Assembly: GCA_947599825.1 (NCBI GenBank)
Contig: CANQFS010000008.1
Span: forward strand, 1-44,427
Length of the DNA: 44,427 bases
Direction of reading: 5' to 3'
Source of the DNA: an uncultured Clostridia bacterium
GTDB taxonomy: Bacteria > Bacillota > Clostridia > TANB77 > CAG-508
Of this stretch, positions 24,610 through 32,268 are shown piece after piece. The position numbers were made by a program, and so were the translations under genes. The notes under the pieces were generated by a model. It was not told the origin of the DNA. It ran no database searches and worked only from the letters and a program-made list of their open reading frames with translations. The first letter of the stretch is position 1. Every line of letters begins with the position of its first letter.

Positions 24610-26262
24610 TTATAAAGCCAAAAATAATTTAAAACGTTTTTCTATTCTTGCTTTTCCTAATACTTGCATAATTTCATATAAATCTGGTGTATTGCTTCTT
24701 GAAGTTAGAGCTACTCTTAATACTGTGCTAATGTCTCCTACGTGACCTGGCCATTTTTCTGGTTCTTGCTTATATTCTTTTACCTCTCTTGCAAAGCCAA
24801 GTTCTTCACTTAAATCTTTTATTTTGTCAAACCATGTTTGTTTGTCATCGTTTTCATTATAATATTTTTCCATATATAATGTTAAAATCTTTTTGATTAG
24901 TTCTTTGTCTGTTATTTTTTGGAATTCATATTCTCTTTCTTTTTCTTCAAACTTATTGTCATACATATATTCAATATTTTCTTTTACATCAGACCATTTT
25001 GCAATGTCTTTTCTAGGTTTTACATTTCCTCTTTCAATGCCAAATACTTTTAATGCATATTCTTTATCTTGTAACATTTCTAATAATTCAGAGTCATAAT
25101 TTTTAGCCCAATTGTATGCTTCTTCATATATTTGCTCTGCTGTGTATTTTGAAATTACTGTTTTTGAAATGTCTAGAATTTTTACAATATCAAACAATGC
25201 TCCACTTACACTCATTTTATTTAATTGTAGTTCAAATTCGTCAATGCTAGCATTTGGATTTTGCTTTCTCCATGTTTCAAAATTGGAATTGGCAATATTA
25301 AGTAAATATTCTACTACTGCTTCTTTTGGTACACCAATTTCGGTATAATAACTTACTGCTGCTTCTGGGTCTTTACGTTTGCTAAGTTTACGTTTTCCAC
25401 CGTCATCTTCCTTCATAATTGGTGCAATGTGAGCATATTTTGGTGCTTTGAAGCCTAGCATTTGGAATAATTGTAAATGAAGTGGTACAGAAGATAGCCA
25501 TTCATCTCCACGAATTACATGTGTTGTTCCCATTAAGTGGTCATCTACTGCATGTGCAAAATGGTAAGTTGGAAGTCCATCTGCTTTTATTATAACAATA
25601 TCTTGGTCATTTTCTGGGAAATCTACATTTCCTTTAATTACATCATGATGCTTTATTTTTCTATCTTCTCTTCCTTCTGATTTTAGACGAATAATATATG
25701 GCTCTCCATTTTTAATTTTTTCTGCCGCTTCTTCTAGCGTTAAATTTCTATATTTTGCCCAAACTCCATAATATCCTGGTCTAATTTTTGCTGCTTCTTG
25801 CTTTTCTCTCATTTCTTCTAATTCTTCTGGTGTTGCAAAACATGGATAAGCTTTTCCTTGTTCTAATAGATATTTTGCATACGCCTCATATATATCTTTT
25901 CTTAATGATTGCTTATATGGTCCATATTCTCCTATTTCTTCTGTTTCACTTGTCATTCCTTCATCTGGTGTTAAGCCAAAATCTCTTAAAGATTCTATAA
26001 TTCCTGTTACACCATTTTCTATTTCTCTTTTTTGGTCAGTATCTTCTACTCTTAAAAAGAACACACCTCCAGTTTGTTTTGCCATTTTTCTAGCAATTAC
26101 TACTTGGTATAAAGAACCTAAATGAACAAATCCTGTTGGACTTGGTGCAAATCTAGTTACAATGGCTCCTTCTTTTAAATTTCTTGCTTTATATTTTTCT
26201 TCATAATAAGATATTTCCTTTGCATTTGGAAATATTAAATTTGCTAATTCTTTATAATCCAT
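24610..26262 (-). CDS. gltX: Glutamate--tRNA ligase (long form)
   Basis: Class I synthetase charging tRNA-Glu, and probably also tRNA-Gln to feed GatCAB. The HIGH region reads APSPTGFVHLGSLYQ and the KMSKS region KRKLSKRKDPEA; the anticodon-binding helical domain occupies the last 200 residues. At 550 aa it is about 60-70 aa longer than typical GltX. Some 35 extra residues precede the Rossmann fold (NLIFPNAKEISYYEEKYKAR). No GlnRS gene is in the window. ATG 26262 follows a GGAGGA-type site. It is followed by the DUF951 gene. Confidence 0.93.
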   Translation of the reverse strand: MDYKELANLIFPNAKEISYYEEKYKARNLKEGAIVTRFAPSPTGFVHLGSLYQVVIARKMAKQTGGVFFLRVEDTDQKREIENGVTGIIESLRDFGLTPDEGMTSETEEIGEYGPYKQSLRKDIYEAYAKYLLEQGKAYPCFATPEELEEMREKQEAAKIRPGYYGVWAKYRNLTLEEAAEKIKNGEPYIIRLKSEGREDRKIKHHDVIKGNVDFPENDQDIVIIKADGLPTYHFAHAVDDHLMGTTHVIRGDEWLSSVPLHLQLFQMLGFKAPKYAHIAPIMKEDDGGKRKLSKRKDPEAAVSYYTEIGVPKEAVVEYLLNIANSNFETWRKQNPNASIDEFELQLNKMSVSGALFDIVKILDISKTVISKYTAEQIYEEAYNWAKNYDSELLEMLQDKEYALKVFGIERGNVKPRKDIAKWSDVKENIEYMYDNKFEEKEREYEFQKITDKELIKKILTLYMEKYYNENDDKQTWFDKIKDLSEELGFAREVKEYKQEPEKWPGHVGDISTVLRVALTSRSNTPDLYEIMQVLGKARIEKRFKLFLAL

Positions 26263-26325
26263 TTTTTATTTCCTCCTACGGTTTTTATTTCCAGTTATTT
26301 TCCTTATTGTCTTTTAGTTTTGCCT

Positions 26326-26354
26326 ATTATATCAAAGTTTCTTGCGATTTACAA
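26326..26354 (-). promoter_or_regulatory. gltX promoter
   Basis: Minus strand -35 TTGTAA (26349-26354), 17-bp spacer, -10 TATAAT (26326-26331). Confidence 0.65.
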
Positions 26355-26508
26355 GACATTTTGATTGGAAATTTTAGGGACAGTGATTAAAATTTACAAT
26401 ATAGTGGTAAGTTTTAATGTTATTGTATTTTTATTGAAGTCTTGTTTCAAATAGCAATTTATTGCTAAAAAAAGAGGTATGCAAAATGGTATTTTTTTAC
26501 AATTTTGC

Positions 26509-26537
26509 TTGATTTTTATGTAAAACTATGTTATAAT
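26509..26537 (+). promoter_or_regulatory. Strong promoter of the structured small locus
   Basis: -35 TTGATT (26509-26514), 17-bp spacer, -10 TATAAT (26532-26537). Predicted transcription start is about 26544. The rest of the 300-bp gap back to gltX holds the gltX promoter and a weak inverted repeat near 26378-26425, and no gene. Confidence 0.7.
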
Positions 26538-26543
26538 ATAGTT

Positions 26544-26750
26544 ATCATCTAAATAGGAGGTTGCAAGAACATGCCGACAGAAACTACAAAAATTGCAGCA
26601 GAGGGCAGGGACATTGATGATCTTGTTCGGGAACAGTTGATTCAGAATGGGTTTAACCCTGAAGCCGATAGTTTATCGGCAATGTACTCTTCTGCAACAC
26701 AGAGAAACTAGCACCAACCACAAAAAGGCTCCATAAATTGGGAGCCTTTT
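26544..26750 (+). ncRNA. Candidate structured small RNA of about 205 nt
   Basis: The locus has its own promoter, an intrinsic terminator, and much higher GC than its surroundings. Local hairpins in order: TGTT-CGGG-AACA, GGGT-TTA-ACCC enclosed by TTCA/TGAA, and GCCGATA-GTT-TATCGGC (26664-26680). Long-range pairs close the molecule: GTTGCA-a-GAA near 26560 pairs with TTC-TGCAAC near 26690, and ATCATC at the 5' end pairs with GATGAT at 26616. Such nested pairing is unlikely for an ordinary mRNA. The layout brings to mind clostridial raiA/ARRPOF-type RNAs, but I cannot confirm any class. A 46-codon ORF overlaps it, so a dual-function RNA is possible. Confidence 0.6.
26571..26711 (+). CDS. Possible 46-aa ORF inside the structured locus
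   Basis: ATG 26571 lies 10 bp after AGGAGG and the frame runs 46 codons, from MPTETTKIAAEGRD to SAMYSSATQRN. It uses CCG, CGG and GGG codons that are rare in neighbouring genes. I recognise no family. The hairpins named for the RNA candidate fall inside it. The open frame may be accidental in a GC-rich structured RNA, where stop codons are fewer. Confidence 0.35.
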   Translation: MPTETTKIAAEGRDIDDLVREQLIQNGFNPEADSLSAMYSSATQRN

Positions 26751-26752
26751 TA
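26723..26752 (+). terminator. Terminator of the structured small locus
   Basis: AAAAGGCTCC (26723-26732) pairs with GGAGCCTTTT (26741-26750) around an 8-nt loop, followed by T-rich sequence. The GC-rich stem is the strongest terminator in the window. Confidence 0.88.
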
Positions 26753-26820
26753 TTATTATATAAATATATTTATAATTTGAAAATTACATTTTGTGAAGGT
26801 ACAGAAATCCCAAATGGAAA

Positions 26821-28833
26821 TTATAGTGACATAATAATTGGTAGTATCATTGGGTTTCTTTTTGTTTTTTGGAAAATATAGTCTCTTATATGGTCTTTTA
26901 ATGTTGATTTAATTGTAGACCAGTCGCGAATTCCTCTATTTTCTAATATTTGTACTTCTTCACGAATGAATTTTTTTACTTCGTCCATTAAGTTTTCAGA
27001 TTCTTTTACATATACAAATCCTCTTGAAATAACGTCTGGACCTGCTACTATTTCTCCTGTTGCTTGATCCATTGTCATTACTATTACTATAAGTCCATCT
27101 TGTGATAAGTGTTGTCTATCACGTAATACTACATTGCCTACGTCGCCTACACCATAGCCATCTACTAATATTTTTCCACATGGCACTGTTCCTGTTTGCT
27201 TTGCTTCTTGTTCATTCATTTCTATTATACGTCCATTAGTACTCATAAAAATATTTTGTGGCTCTACACCCATCATTTTGGCTGTTTCAGCGTGTGCCAT
27301 TAGTTGTCTATATTCTCCATGTACTGGAATGAAGTATTTTGGCTTTGTTAGAGCAAAAATCAATTTTTGCTCTTCTTGGCAAGCATGTCCTGATACGTGA
27401 ATATCTGCAAGTGCACTATATACCACTTCTGCCCCTATTTGAAGTAAGTCATCAATTACTTTGGATACAGATTTTTCATTTCCTGGAATTGGATTTGCAG
27501 ATATAATGATTAAGTCGTTTGGCGTTATAACAATTTTTTTATGCTCTCCTGCTGCCATTCTTGTTAGTGCAGACATTGTTTCACCTTGGCTACCTGTAGT
27601 AATTATAACTAATTGCTCATCTGTATAGTTTTGAATCATATCTATATCTATAAATATATTTTCTGGTACATCTATATATCCTAGAGACCTTGCTGTTTCT
27701 ATCATATTAATCATACTTCTACCACATACAGCAATTTTTCTGCCATTTGCAACTGCAGCATTTACAATTTGTTGCACACGATGCACATTAGAGGCAAATG
27801 TTGCTACTACTATTCTCTTTTTGCAATTTACAAATAGTTTGTCTAATTCTTGCCCTACTGTTCTTTCTGACATAGTATAGCCTTTTCTTTCACTATTTGT
27901 ACTATCTGATAATAAAGCAAGTACTCCTTTACTACCAATTTCAGCTAAACGATTAAAGTCGGTTATTTCACTATTTATTGGTGTATAGTCTATTTTAAAG
28001 TCTCCTGTGTGAAGCACTGTTCCTACCGGTGTATATATTGCAAGCATAACAGCATCTGGAATGCTATGACAGCTACGAATAAATTCTACTTTCATTTTTC
28101 CAAAGTGAATCGTTTGACCTGCTTCTACTTCATACATTTTTGTACTTCTTAATAATTTATGCTCTTCTAATTTATTTTTTATTAGCCCTAAGGTTAGTCT
28201 TGTTCCATAAATTGGTACATTGATTTGCTTTAATATATAAGGAATTGCTCCAATATGATCTTCATGCCCATGGGTAATAACAAAACCTTTAATTTTTTCT
28301 TTATTTCTTTCTAAGTAGGTTACATCTGGAATTACTAAGTCAACTCCTAGCATATCATCTGTTGGAAATTCTAGTCCACAGTCTACTACAATAATCTCGT
28401 CCTCATATTCAAAAATTGTCATATTGTTACCAATTTCTTCTAATCCCCCTAGAGGAATAATTTTTAAGCTAGATTTTTTGAATTCAAACTTTGGTTGTCT
28501 TTTGCTGTAATTTTTTCTTTTTTCTGTTGTATTTGCTTCCTCTTGTTCTTTTTTGTTTTCTCTTTTTGTTTCTCTCCTTTTAGTTGTTAGTTGTTTATCC
28601 ATTTCTCTCTTTGCTATTGTTTCTTGTTTTTTTGAATCTCTTTTTGTAGTTACTTCTCGTTTATTTGTTTCTCTCTTTACATTTGCAACTTGTTGATTAT
28701 TTTCTTTCTTTTCTAATTTTAACTCTTGTCTTTCTTGACCTTCTAATTTTCTTTCTACTTTTTCTTGCATTCTTGTATTACGTTTGTAAGGTGTTCGTGC
28801 TTTTTGCTGATTTTCTCTTCTTTCTTCTGTCAT
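26821..28833 (-). CDS. rnj: Ribonuclease J with long basic N-terminal extension, 670 aa
   Basis: RNase J processes and degrades RNA as a 5' exonuclease and endonuclease. Residues about 121-670 carry the metallo-beta-lactamase/beta-CASP fold: PLGGLEEIGNNM, FVITHGHEDHIGA (metal site, 188-193), HTGDFKID, SDSTNSERKG and CGRSMINM, plus the C-terminal domain. Residues 1-120 are almost entirely Lys, Arg, Glu, Gln and Thr; this disordered extension is absent from Bacillus RNase J1. Repeats such as KRETNKRE and KRDSKKQE occur in it, and it may bind RNA. ATG follows GGAGAG. A terminator-like hairpin lies in the leader. Confidence 0.93.
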   Translation of the reverse strand: MTEERRENQQKARTPYKRNTRMQEKVERKLEGQERQELKLEKKENNQQVANVKRETNKREVTTKRDSKKQETIAKREMDKQLTTKRRETKRENKKEQEEANTTEKRKNYSKRQPKFEFKKSSLKIIPLGGLEEIGNNMTIFEYEDEIIVVDCGLEFPTDDMLGVDLVIPDVTYLERNKEKIKGFVITHGHEDHIGAIPYILKQINVPIYGTRLTLGLIKNKLEEHKLLRSTKMYEVEAGQTIHFGKMKVEFIRSCHSIPDAVMLAIYTPVGTVLHTGDFKIDYTPINSEITDFNRLAEIGSKGVLALLSDSTNSERKGYTMSERTVGQELDKLFVNCKKRIVVATFASNVHRVQQIVNAAVANGRKIAVCGRSMINMIETARSLGYIDVPENIFIDIDMIQNYTDEQLVIITTGSQGETMSALTRMAAGEHKKIVITPNDLIIISANPIPGNEKSVSKVIDDLLQIGAEVVYSALADIHVSGHACQEEQKLIFALTKPKYFIPVHGEYRQLMAHAETAKMMGVEPQNIFMSTNGRIIEMNEQEAKQTGTVPCGKILVDGYGVGDVGNVVLRDRQHLSQDGLIVIVMTMDQATGEIVAGPDVISRGFVYVKESENLMDEVKKFIREEVQILENRGIRDWSTIKSTLKDHIRDYIFQKTKRNPMILPIIMSL

Positions 28834-28901
28834 ATTTTGTTCTCTCCTTCTTTTTTTCTTTTATTTACGCATTTAAATTTATATCTTTCTATAACAAAAC
28901 G

Positions 28902-28929
28902 AAAAAAAATAGTTGTAAAAAACTATTTT
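28902..28929 (-). promoter_or_regulatory. Terminator-like hairpin in the rnj leader
   Basis: On the minus strand AAAATAGTT pairs with AACTATTTT around a 6-nt loop and runs into eight consecutive T bases, about 70 nt upstream of the rnj start. It could end a transcript before rnj (attenuation) or end one from further upstream; the nearest upstream gene points away. Confidence 0.55.
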
Positions 28930-29049
28930 GATTCTAAGCGATAAAATATTTTTGTATACTCTCCATTTTATTTTGAATCTCATTTTATTTTTTTGTTTTA
29001 TTGACTTTTAGCAACGTTTGTCAATTTTTTATAAATTTAAATCTCTTCT

Positions 29050-29065
29050 TTACCATATATGGTAA
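29050..29065. promoter_or_regulatory. 16-bp perfect palindrome, possible operator
   Basis: TTACCATATATGGTAA is perfectly symmetric and located about 85 bp upstream of the -35 box of the 131-aa gene. The size fits a dimeric repressor site; no matching regulator can be assigned. Confidence 0.45.
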
Positions 29066-29107
29066 CCACTATTTTGTATTTTATCACTTTTTTTCCTTCT
29101 TGTCAAA

Positions 29108-29125
29108 TTTGGAAAGATTTCCAAA
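29108..29125. promoter_or_regulatory. 18-bp palindrome upstream of the 131-aa gene
   Basis: TTTGGAAA-GA-TTTCCAAA has 8-bp arms. Its GGAAAGATTT core is also the start of the 31-bp palindromic repeat at 1196, 1245 and 29699. It may be an operator or a repeat fragment. Confidence 0.45.
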
Positions 29126-29148
29126 AATTCGTTTTTTTAGAGAATGTA

Positions 29149-29178
29149 CTGGCATTTTGCATAAAACTATGATATAAT
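29149..29178 (+). promoter_or_regulatory. Promoter of the 131-aa gene
   Basis: -35 CTGGCA (29149-29154), 18-bp spacer, -10 TATAAT (29173-29178). The transcript would have a leader of about 100 nt. Confidence 0.55.
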
Positions 29179-29184
29179 TTTTGA

Positions 29185-29276
29185 AGTTTCTAGTATTTGA
29201 CTAGACTTAATTTTATAATCTCCTTTTGGAGTTAACATATATAACAAGTAAACAACAAAATAAGTATTAAAGGAGG
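29185..29276 (+). promoter_or_regulatory. Structured leader with possible anti-Shine-Dalgarno
   Basis: A hairpin TTCTAGT-ATTTG-ACTAGA is followed by CTCC-TTTT-GGAG (29220-29231). The CTCCTTT in that hairpin is complementary to the gene's own ribosome site AAAGGAG (29269-29275), so two exclusive folds could switch translation. This is inference from complementarity only. Confidence 0.35.
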
Positions 29277-29283
29277 TATTTAT

Positions 29284-29679
29284 ATGATACTTGAAGAACG
29301 GACTTTATCATTAAATGATGCAGGAAATGTTTTCCAAATTATTGCAGAAGAATTAAGTGCAAATCTAAATACACAAATTATAATTCATGAAGACATTCTA
29401 AAAGAGCTAAAGCGTAACAATTGTGACTATAATGTATACTTTCATAACTATCTAGATGATTATTCAGTAAGTGAATGGTATACATTACATGAAACACATG
29501 CTTTTTCTCCAGAGATTTCAAGATTAGGAACAAAGTTGTTTGGACATAATTATTCACAATTAACAAGATTCTGTTTTCGTGGTTATGATTTCTCTAATAA
29601 ACCTTGTAAATCTGATACAGAATTTACTTATTTTGGGAGACATGACATACAGCGAATCTTGGTTATTGAAGTAGCATAG
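29284..29679 (+). CDS. Uncharacterised 131-aa protein
   Basis: I recognise no family. The protein is soluble, without signal peptide or TM segments, and rich in aromatic, His and Asn residues (NVYFHNYLDDYSVSEWYTLH). It has four Cys. ATG lies 7 bp after AGGAGG, and the gene has a promoter and a terminator of its own. It converges on pilC. Codon use matches the neighbours, so there is no sign of recent transfer. Confidence 0.7.
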   Translation: MILEERTLSLNDAGNVFQIIAEELSANLNTQIIIHEDILKELKRNNCDYNVYFHNYLDDYSVSEWYTLHETHAFSPEISRLGTKLFGHNYSQLTRFCFRGYDFSNKPCKSDTEFTYFGRHDIQRILVIEVA

Positions 29680-29695
29680 TGTAAGTATCATATAA

Positions 29696-29740
29696 CATGG
29701 AAAGATTTGGACGCGTCCCAAATCTTTCCATGCTTTTTTT
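29696..29740 (+). terminator. Terminator built from a dispersed palindromic repeat
   Basis: CATGGAAAGATTTGG pairs with CCAAATCTTTCCATG (15 bp) around ACGCGTC and is followed by nine T. It ends the 131-aa gene. Its 31-bp core (29699-29729) matches the unit at 1245-1275 at 29 of 31 positions. Confidence 0.85.
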
Positions 29741-31090
29741 TTATACTCCTGCTGCTGAGAATAAGAAGTTACCCATATATACTTCTAGTAATGGAACTAA
29801 TACAACTAATACGAAGAAGATAATAAATACACCTACAATAGAGTACATTAATTGTGGCATTACTTTCATTATTTTTTCTAGTGAATTGTTAATGTCCATT
29901 TCCATATATTCTACTAATTTTTGCATCATTGCAGATAGGTCTGTTTGCATACCTATTTTTAACATTTCCGTTATCATAGGAGAGGTTAAACCTGATCTTT
30001 CAAATGGTTCTATCCATGATTGTCCTATTAATATGTTGTTAATTGCTGTTTCTGTCATAGATAGAAATACATAATTGTGTACTACGTTTTTACTTACTTC
30101 TATGGCATCTTGAATTCTCATTCCATTGTCTAAGTTTAGTAGCATTGCTTTTATAAATCTTGAAAAGTCTAAACTATATATCAGCTTTCCAAAGATTGGC
30201 ATAGTATATTTAAAGTAATGAAAATTATATTTTCCTTTTGGTGTATTAATGTAGAATAATATGCCTGCTACAATGCCTACAATGATAAATGTTGGAATAT
30301 ACCAGTATTTAATTAAGCTTAGCACGAAAGCTTGGAATCCAAGTGTAATAGGATTGATTTCGTCTTTACTGCCTACTGCGTCATATACTCTTTGAATTGC
30401 TGGTACTGCAACTAATGTTCCTACTACTAACATAATGATTAAGCCTATTAATTGTAATACATTTGGAATTACTATTTTCTTTACTTTTCTCGAAATGTCG
30501 TTTGAATTGTCTAAGTAACGAACAGCTTGCTCTAAAGATTTTGTAAGTGAACCTGATAATTCGCCTACTTTTATCATATTTATATAGATATAAGGAAATA
30601 CATTAGAATAATATTCCATAGTGGTATACATGTAATCTCCACCTTGTACTCCGGCTAGAATATCTTCTAAGATTCCACGTAATGATAAGTTCTCTGTGCT
30701 TTCTATAATTGTACTTAATGCATGAATATTGTTAAAGTTTGCTTTCTTTAATAGATAAAAGTTTTGTGTAAAAACTACTAAGTCACGACTTGTAATTTGT
30801 TCTGTTGCTGCTAATTTTAAATTAACTTTTTCTACCCAAGATATTTCTTTTTTGGCTGTTCCATTTAAAATAGCACTAGAGTTTGCTGTTTGCATTATTT
30901 CTTCCATGTTGCTAACATTTTTCTTTTTCTTTTTTATGTTTTTTCCCATATAGCCAACTTGTACTACTTGAATAGGCATTAACCCATTACTTTTTAGTCT
31001 TCTAATTAGGGACTGCTTGCTAGTATCTTCTACTTTATTTTTTACTACTAGCCCTTTATCTGTTACAGCCTTATATACATATTCTGCCAT
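29741..31090 (-). CDS. pilC: Type IV pilus platform protein PilC (GspF family)
   Basis: Inner-membrane platform on which the motor ATPases act. It has two GspF domains: about 100-220 (TSRDLVVFTQNFYLLKKANFN, then VGELSGSLTKSLEQAVRYLD) and about 300-425 (FSRFIKAMLLNLDNGMRIQDA). Three long membrane helices lie near 225-250, 275-300 and 415-440. Residues 1-50 (AEYVYKAVTDKG) match the usual GspF N-terminus. Length 449 aa is slightly long because of a Lys-rich linker (NIKKKKKNV). ATG follows GGGAGG. It is the last gene of the pil operon. Confidence 0.93.
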   Translation of the reverse strand: MAEYVYKAVTDKGLVVKNKVEDTSKQSLIRRLKSNGLMPIQVVQVGYMGKNIKKKKKNVSNMEEIMQTANSSAILNGTAKKEISWVEKVNLKLAATEQITSRDLVVFTQNFYLLKKANFNNIHALSTIIESTENLSLRGILEDILAGVQGGDYMYTTMEYYSNVFPYIYINMIKVGELSGSLTKSLEQAVRYLDNSNDISRKVKKIVIPNVLQLIGLIIMLVVGTLVAVPAIQRVYDAVGSKDEINPITLGFQAFVLSLIKYWYIPTFIIVGIVAGILFYINTPKGKYNFHYFKYTMPIFGKLIYSLDFSRFIKAMLLNLDNGMRIQDAIEVSKNVVHNYVFLSMTETAINNILIGQSWIEPFERSGLTSPMITEMLKIGMQTDLSAMMQKLVEYMEMDINNSLEKIMKVMPQLMYSIVGVFIIFFVLVVLVPLLEVYMGNFLFSAAGV

Positions 31091-31127
31091 TTTTCTTCTT
31101 TCCTCCCCTCTATTTTTTATGTTTTAT

Positions 31128-32243
31128 TTATTGGTTTCCTTGATATGCTTGCTTTTTTATTTTTAATTGCATGATTGTTCTATTTAAAGTTTCTATATTT
31201 TTTTCTTCTATTTGTGCTTTTGCTTGGTCTAATGTAATTCTGTCATCTACAAATAGTTCTGCAATGGAATTGATTAAGCCAATACTTCCTTTTTCTAAGT
31301 TGCTTTGAATAGCATCTTCTATTTCAGATACACTAATTTTGTCTTTTCGAATGATTCCTGCAACAATGTTATCTACTACCATAACTTCTGGTACTAATAC
31401 TAATTTTCCACTTTTTCCTTTTAGTAATCTTTGTGATACAACTAATTTTAGTAGTGAAGCAATTAGATATTTTACGCTTGCTTGGTCACTAATGTCATAA
31501 AAGTTAATCATTCTGTCTATGGTTTCTGCACAAGATTTTGTATGTAAGGTTCCTATTACTAGGTGTCCTGATTCTGCTGTTTCGATTGCAGCGTCCATTG
31601 TTTCTCTATCACGAATTTCTCCTACTACTACAATGTCGCAGTCTTCTCTTAATGAGTTTTTTACACCGTCACTATAACATAGGCAGTCTCTTCCTGCTCC
31701 TACTTCTTTTTGAATTATAACAGATTTTTTAGAAGTGTGTTTATATTCTACTGGGCTTTCTAGTGTTAGTATTTTTTTATTTTGATTTTCATTAATGTCA
31801 TTAATTAATGCATTTAGTGTAGTTGTTTTTCCTGAGTTTGTTTTTCCTGTTACTAATATTAAGCCTTGTGGTTGATATGTCATTCTTCTTACTATATCTG
31901 GTACTCCTAAGTCTTCATATTTAGGAAGTTCATTTTTTATTAAACGTAAAGTGAAGGTAGGAATTTCATCTGAATAAGATACGTTTACCCTTAAACGTAT
32001 ATCATCAAATTCAAAAGATGTATCCAATTTTTTGGTCTTTTTAAAGGTTTCATCTTTTTCTAAGTTTCCTCTTACAAAGTAATCATAAATCTCGTTTAAG
32101 TCTTCTTCTGTTAGTTCTTCACATTCTTCTATTGGTACTAAATCTCTTGCAATTCTTAGCATTGGTTTTAATGAATAAATTAAGTGAACATCAGAGGCGT
32201 CCTTTTCTTTTGCTATTTTTAAAACCTTATCTATATTTATCAT
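31128..32243 (-). CDS. pilT: Pilus retraction ATPase PilT
   Basis: Hexameric ATPase that depolymerises pili and drives twitching. Walker A is GKTNSGKTT (133-141; PilT usually reads GPTGSGKST), the Asp box is TLESPVEY, Walker B is REDCDIVVVGEIRD and the His box is GHLVIGTLHT (226-235). PilT-type spacing and the N-terminal SDVHL motif distinguish it from PilB. The sequence is divergent, with two extra Cys after GRD. Length 371 aa is normal. It lies between pilB and pilC, about 25 and 37 bp from each. Confidence 0.9.
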   Translation of the reverse strand: MINIDKVLKIAKEKDASDVHLIYSLKPMLRIARDLVPIEECEELTEEDLNEIYDYFVRGNLEKDETFKKTKKLDTSFEFDDIRLRVNVSYSDEIPTFTLRLIKNELPKYEDLGVPDIVRRMTYQPQGLILVTGKTNSGKTTTLNALINDINENQNKKILTLESPVEYKHTSKKSVIIQKEVGAGRDCLCYSDGVKNSLREDCDIVVVGEIRDRETMDAAIETAESGHLVIGTLHTKSCAETIDRMINFYDISDQASVKYLIASLLKLVVSQRLLKGKSGKLVLVPEVMVVDNIVAGIIRKDKISVSEIEDAIQSNLEKGSIGLINSIAELFVDDRITLDQAKAQIEEKNIETLNRTIMQLKIKKQAYQGNQ

Positions 32244-32268
32244 CTGTAATTTTCCCCTTCCATTTTAT

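Larger units (their letters stand above)
28834..29283. other. 450-bp regulatory gap between rnj and the 131-aa gene
   Basis: No ORF is convincing here. The gap holds the rnj leader hairpin, two perfect palindromes, the promoter of the 131-aa gene and a possible anti-SD hairpin, all listed separately. Confidence 0.6.
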
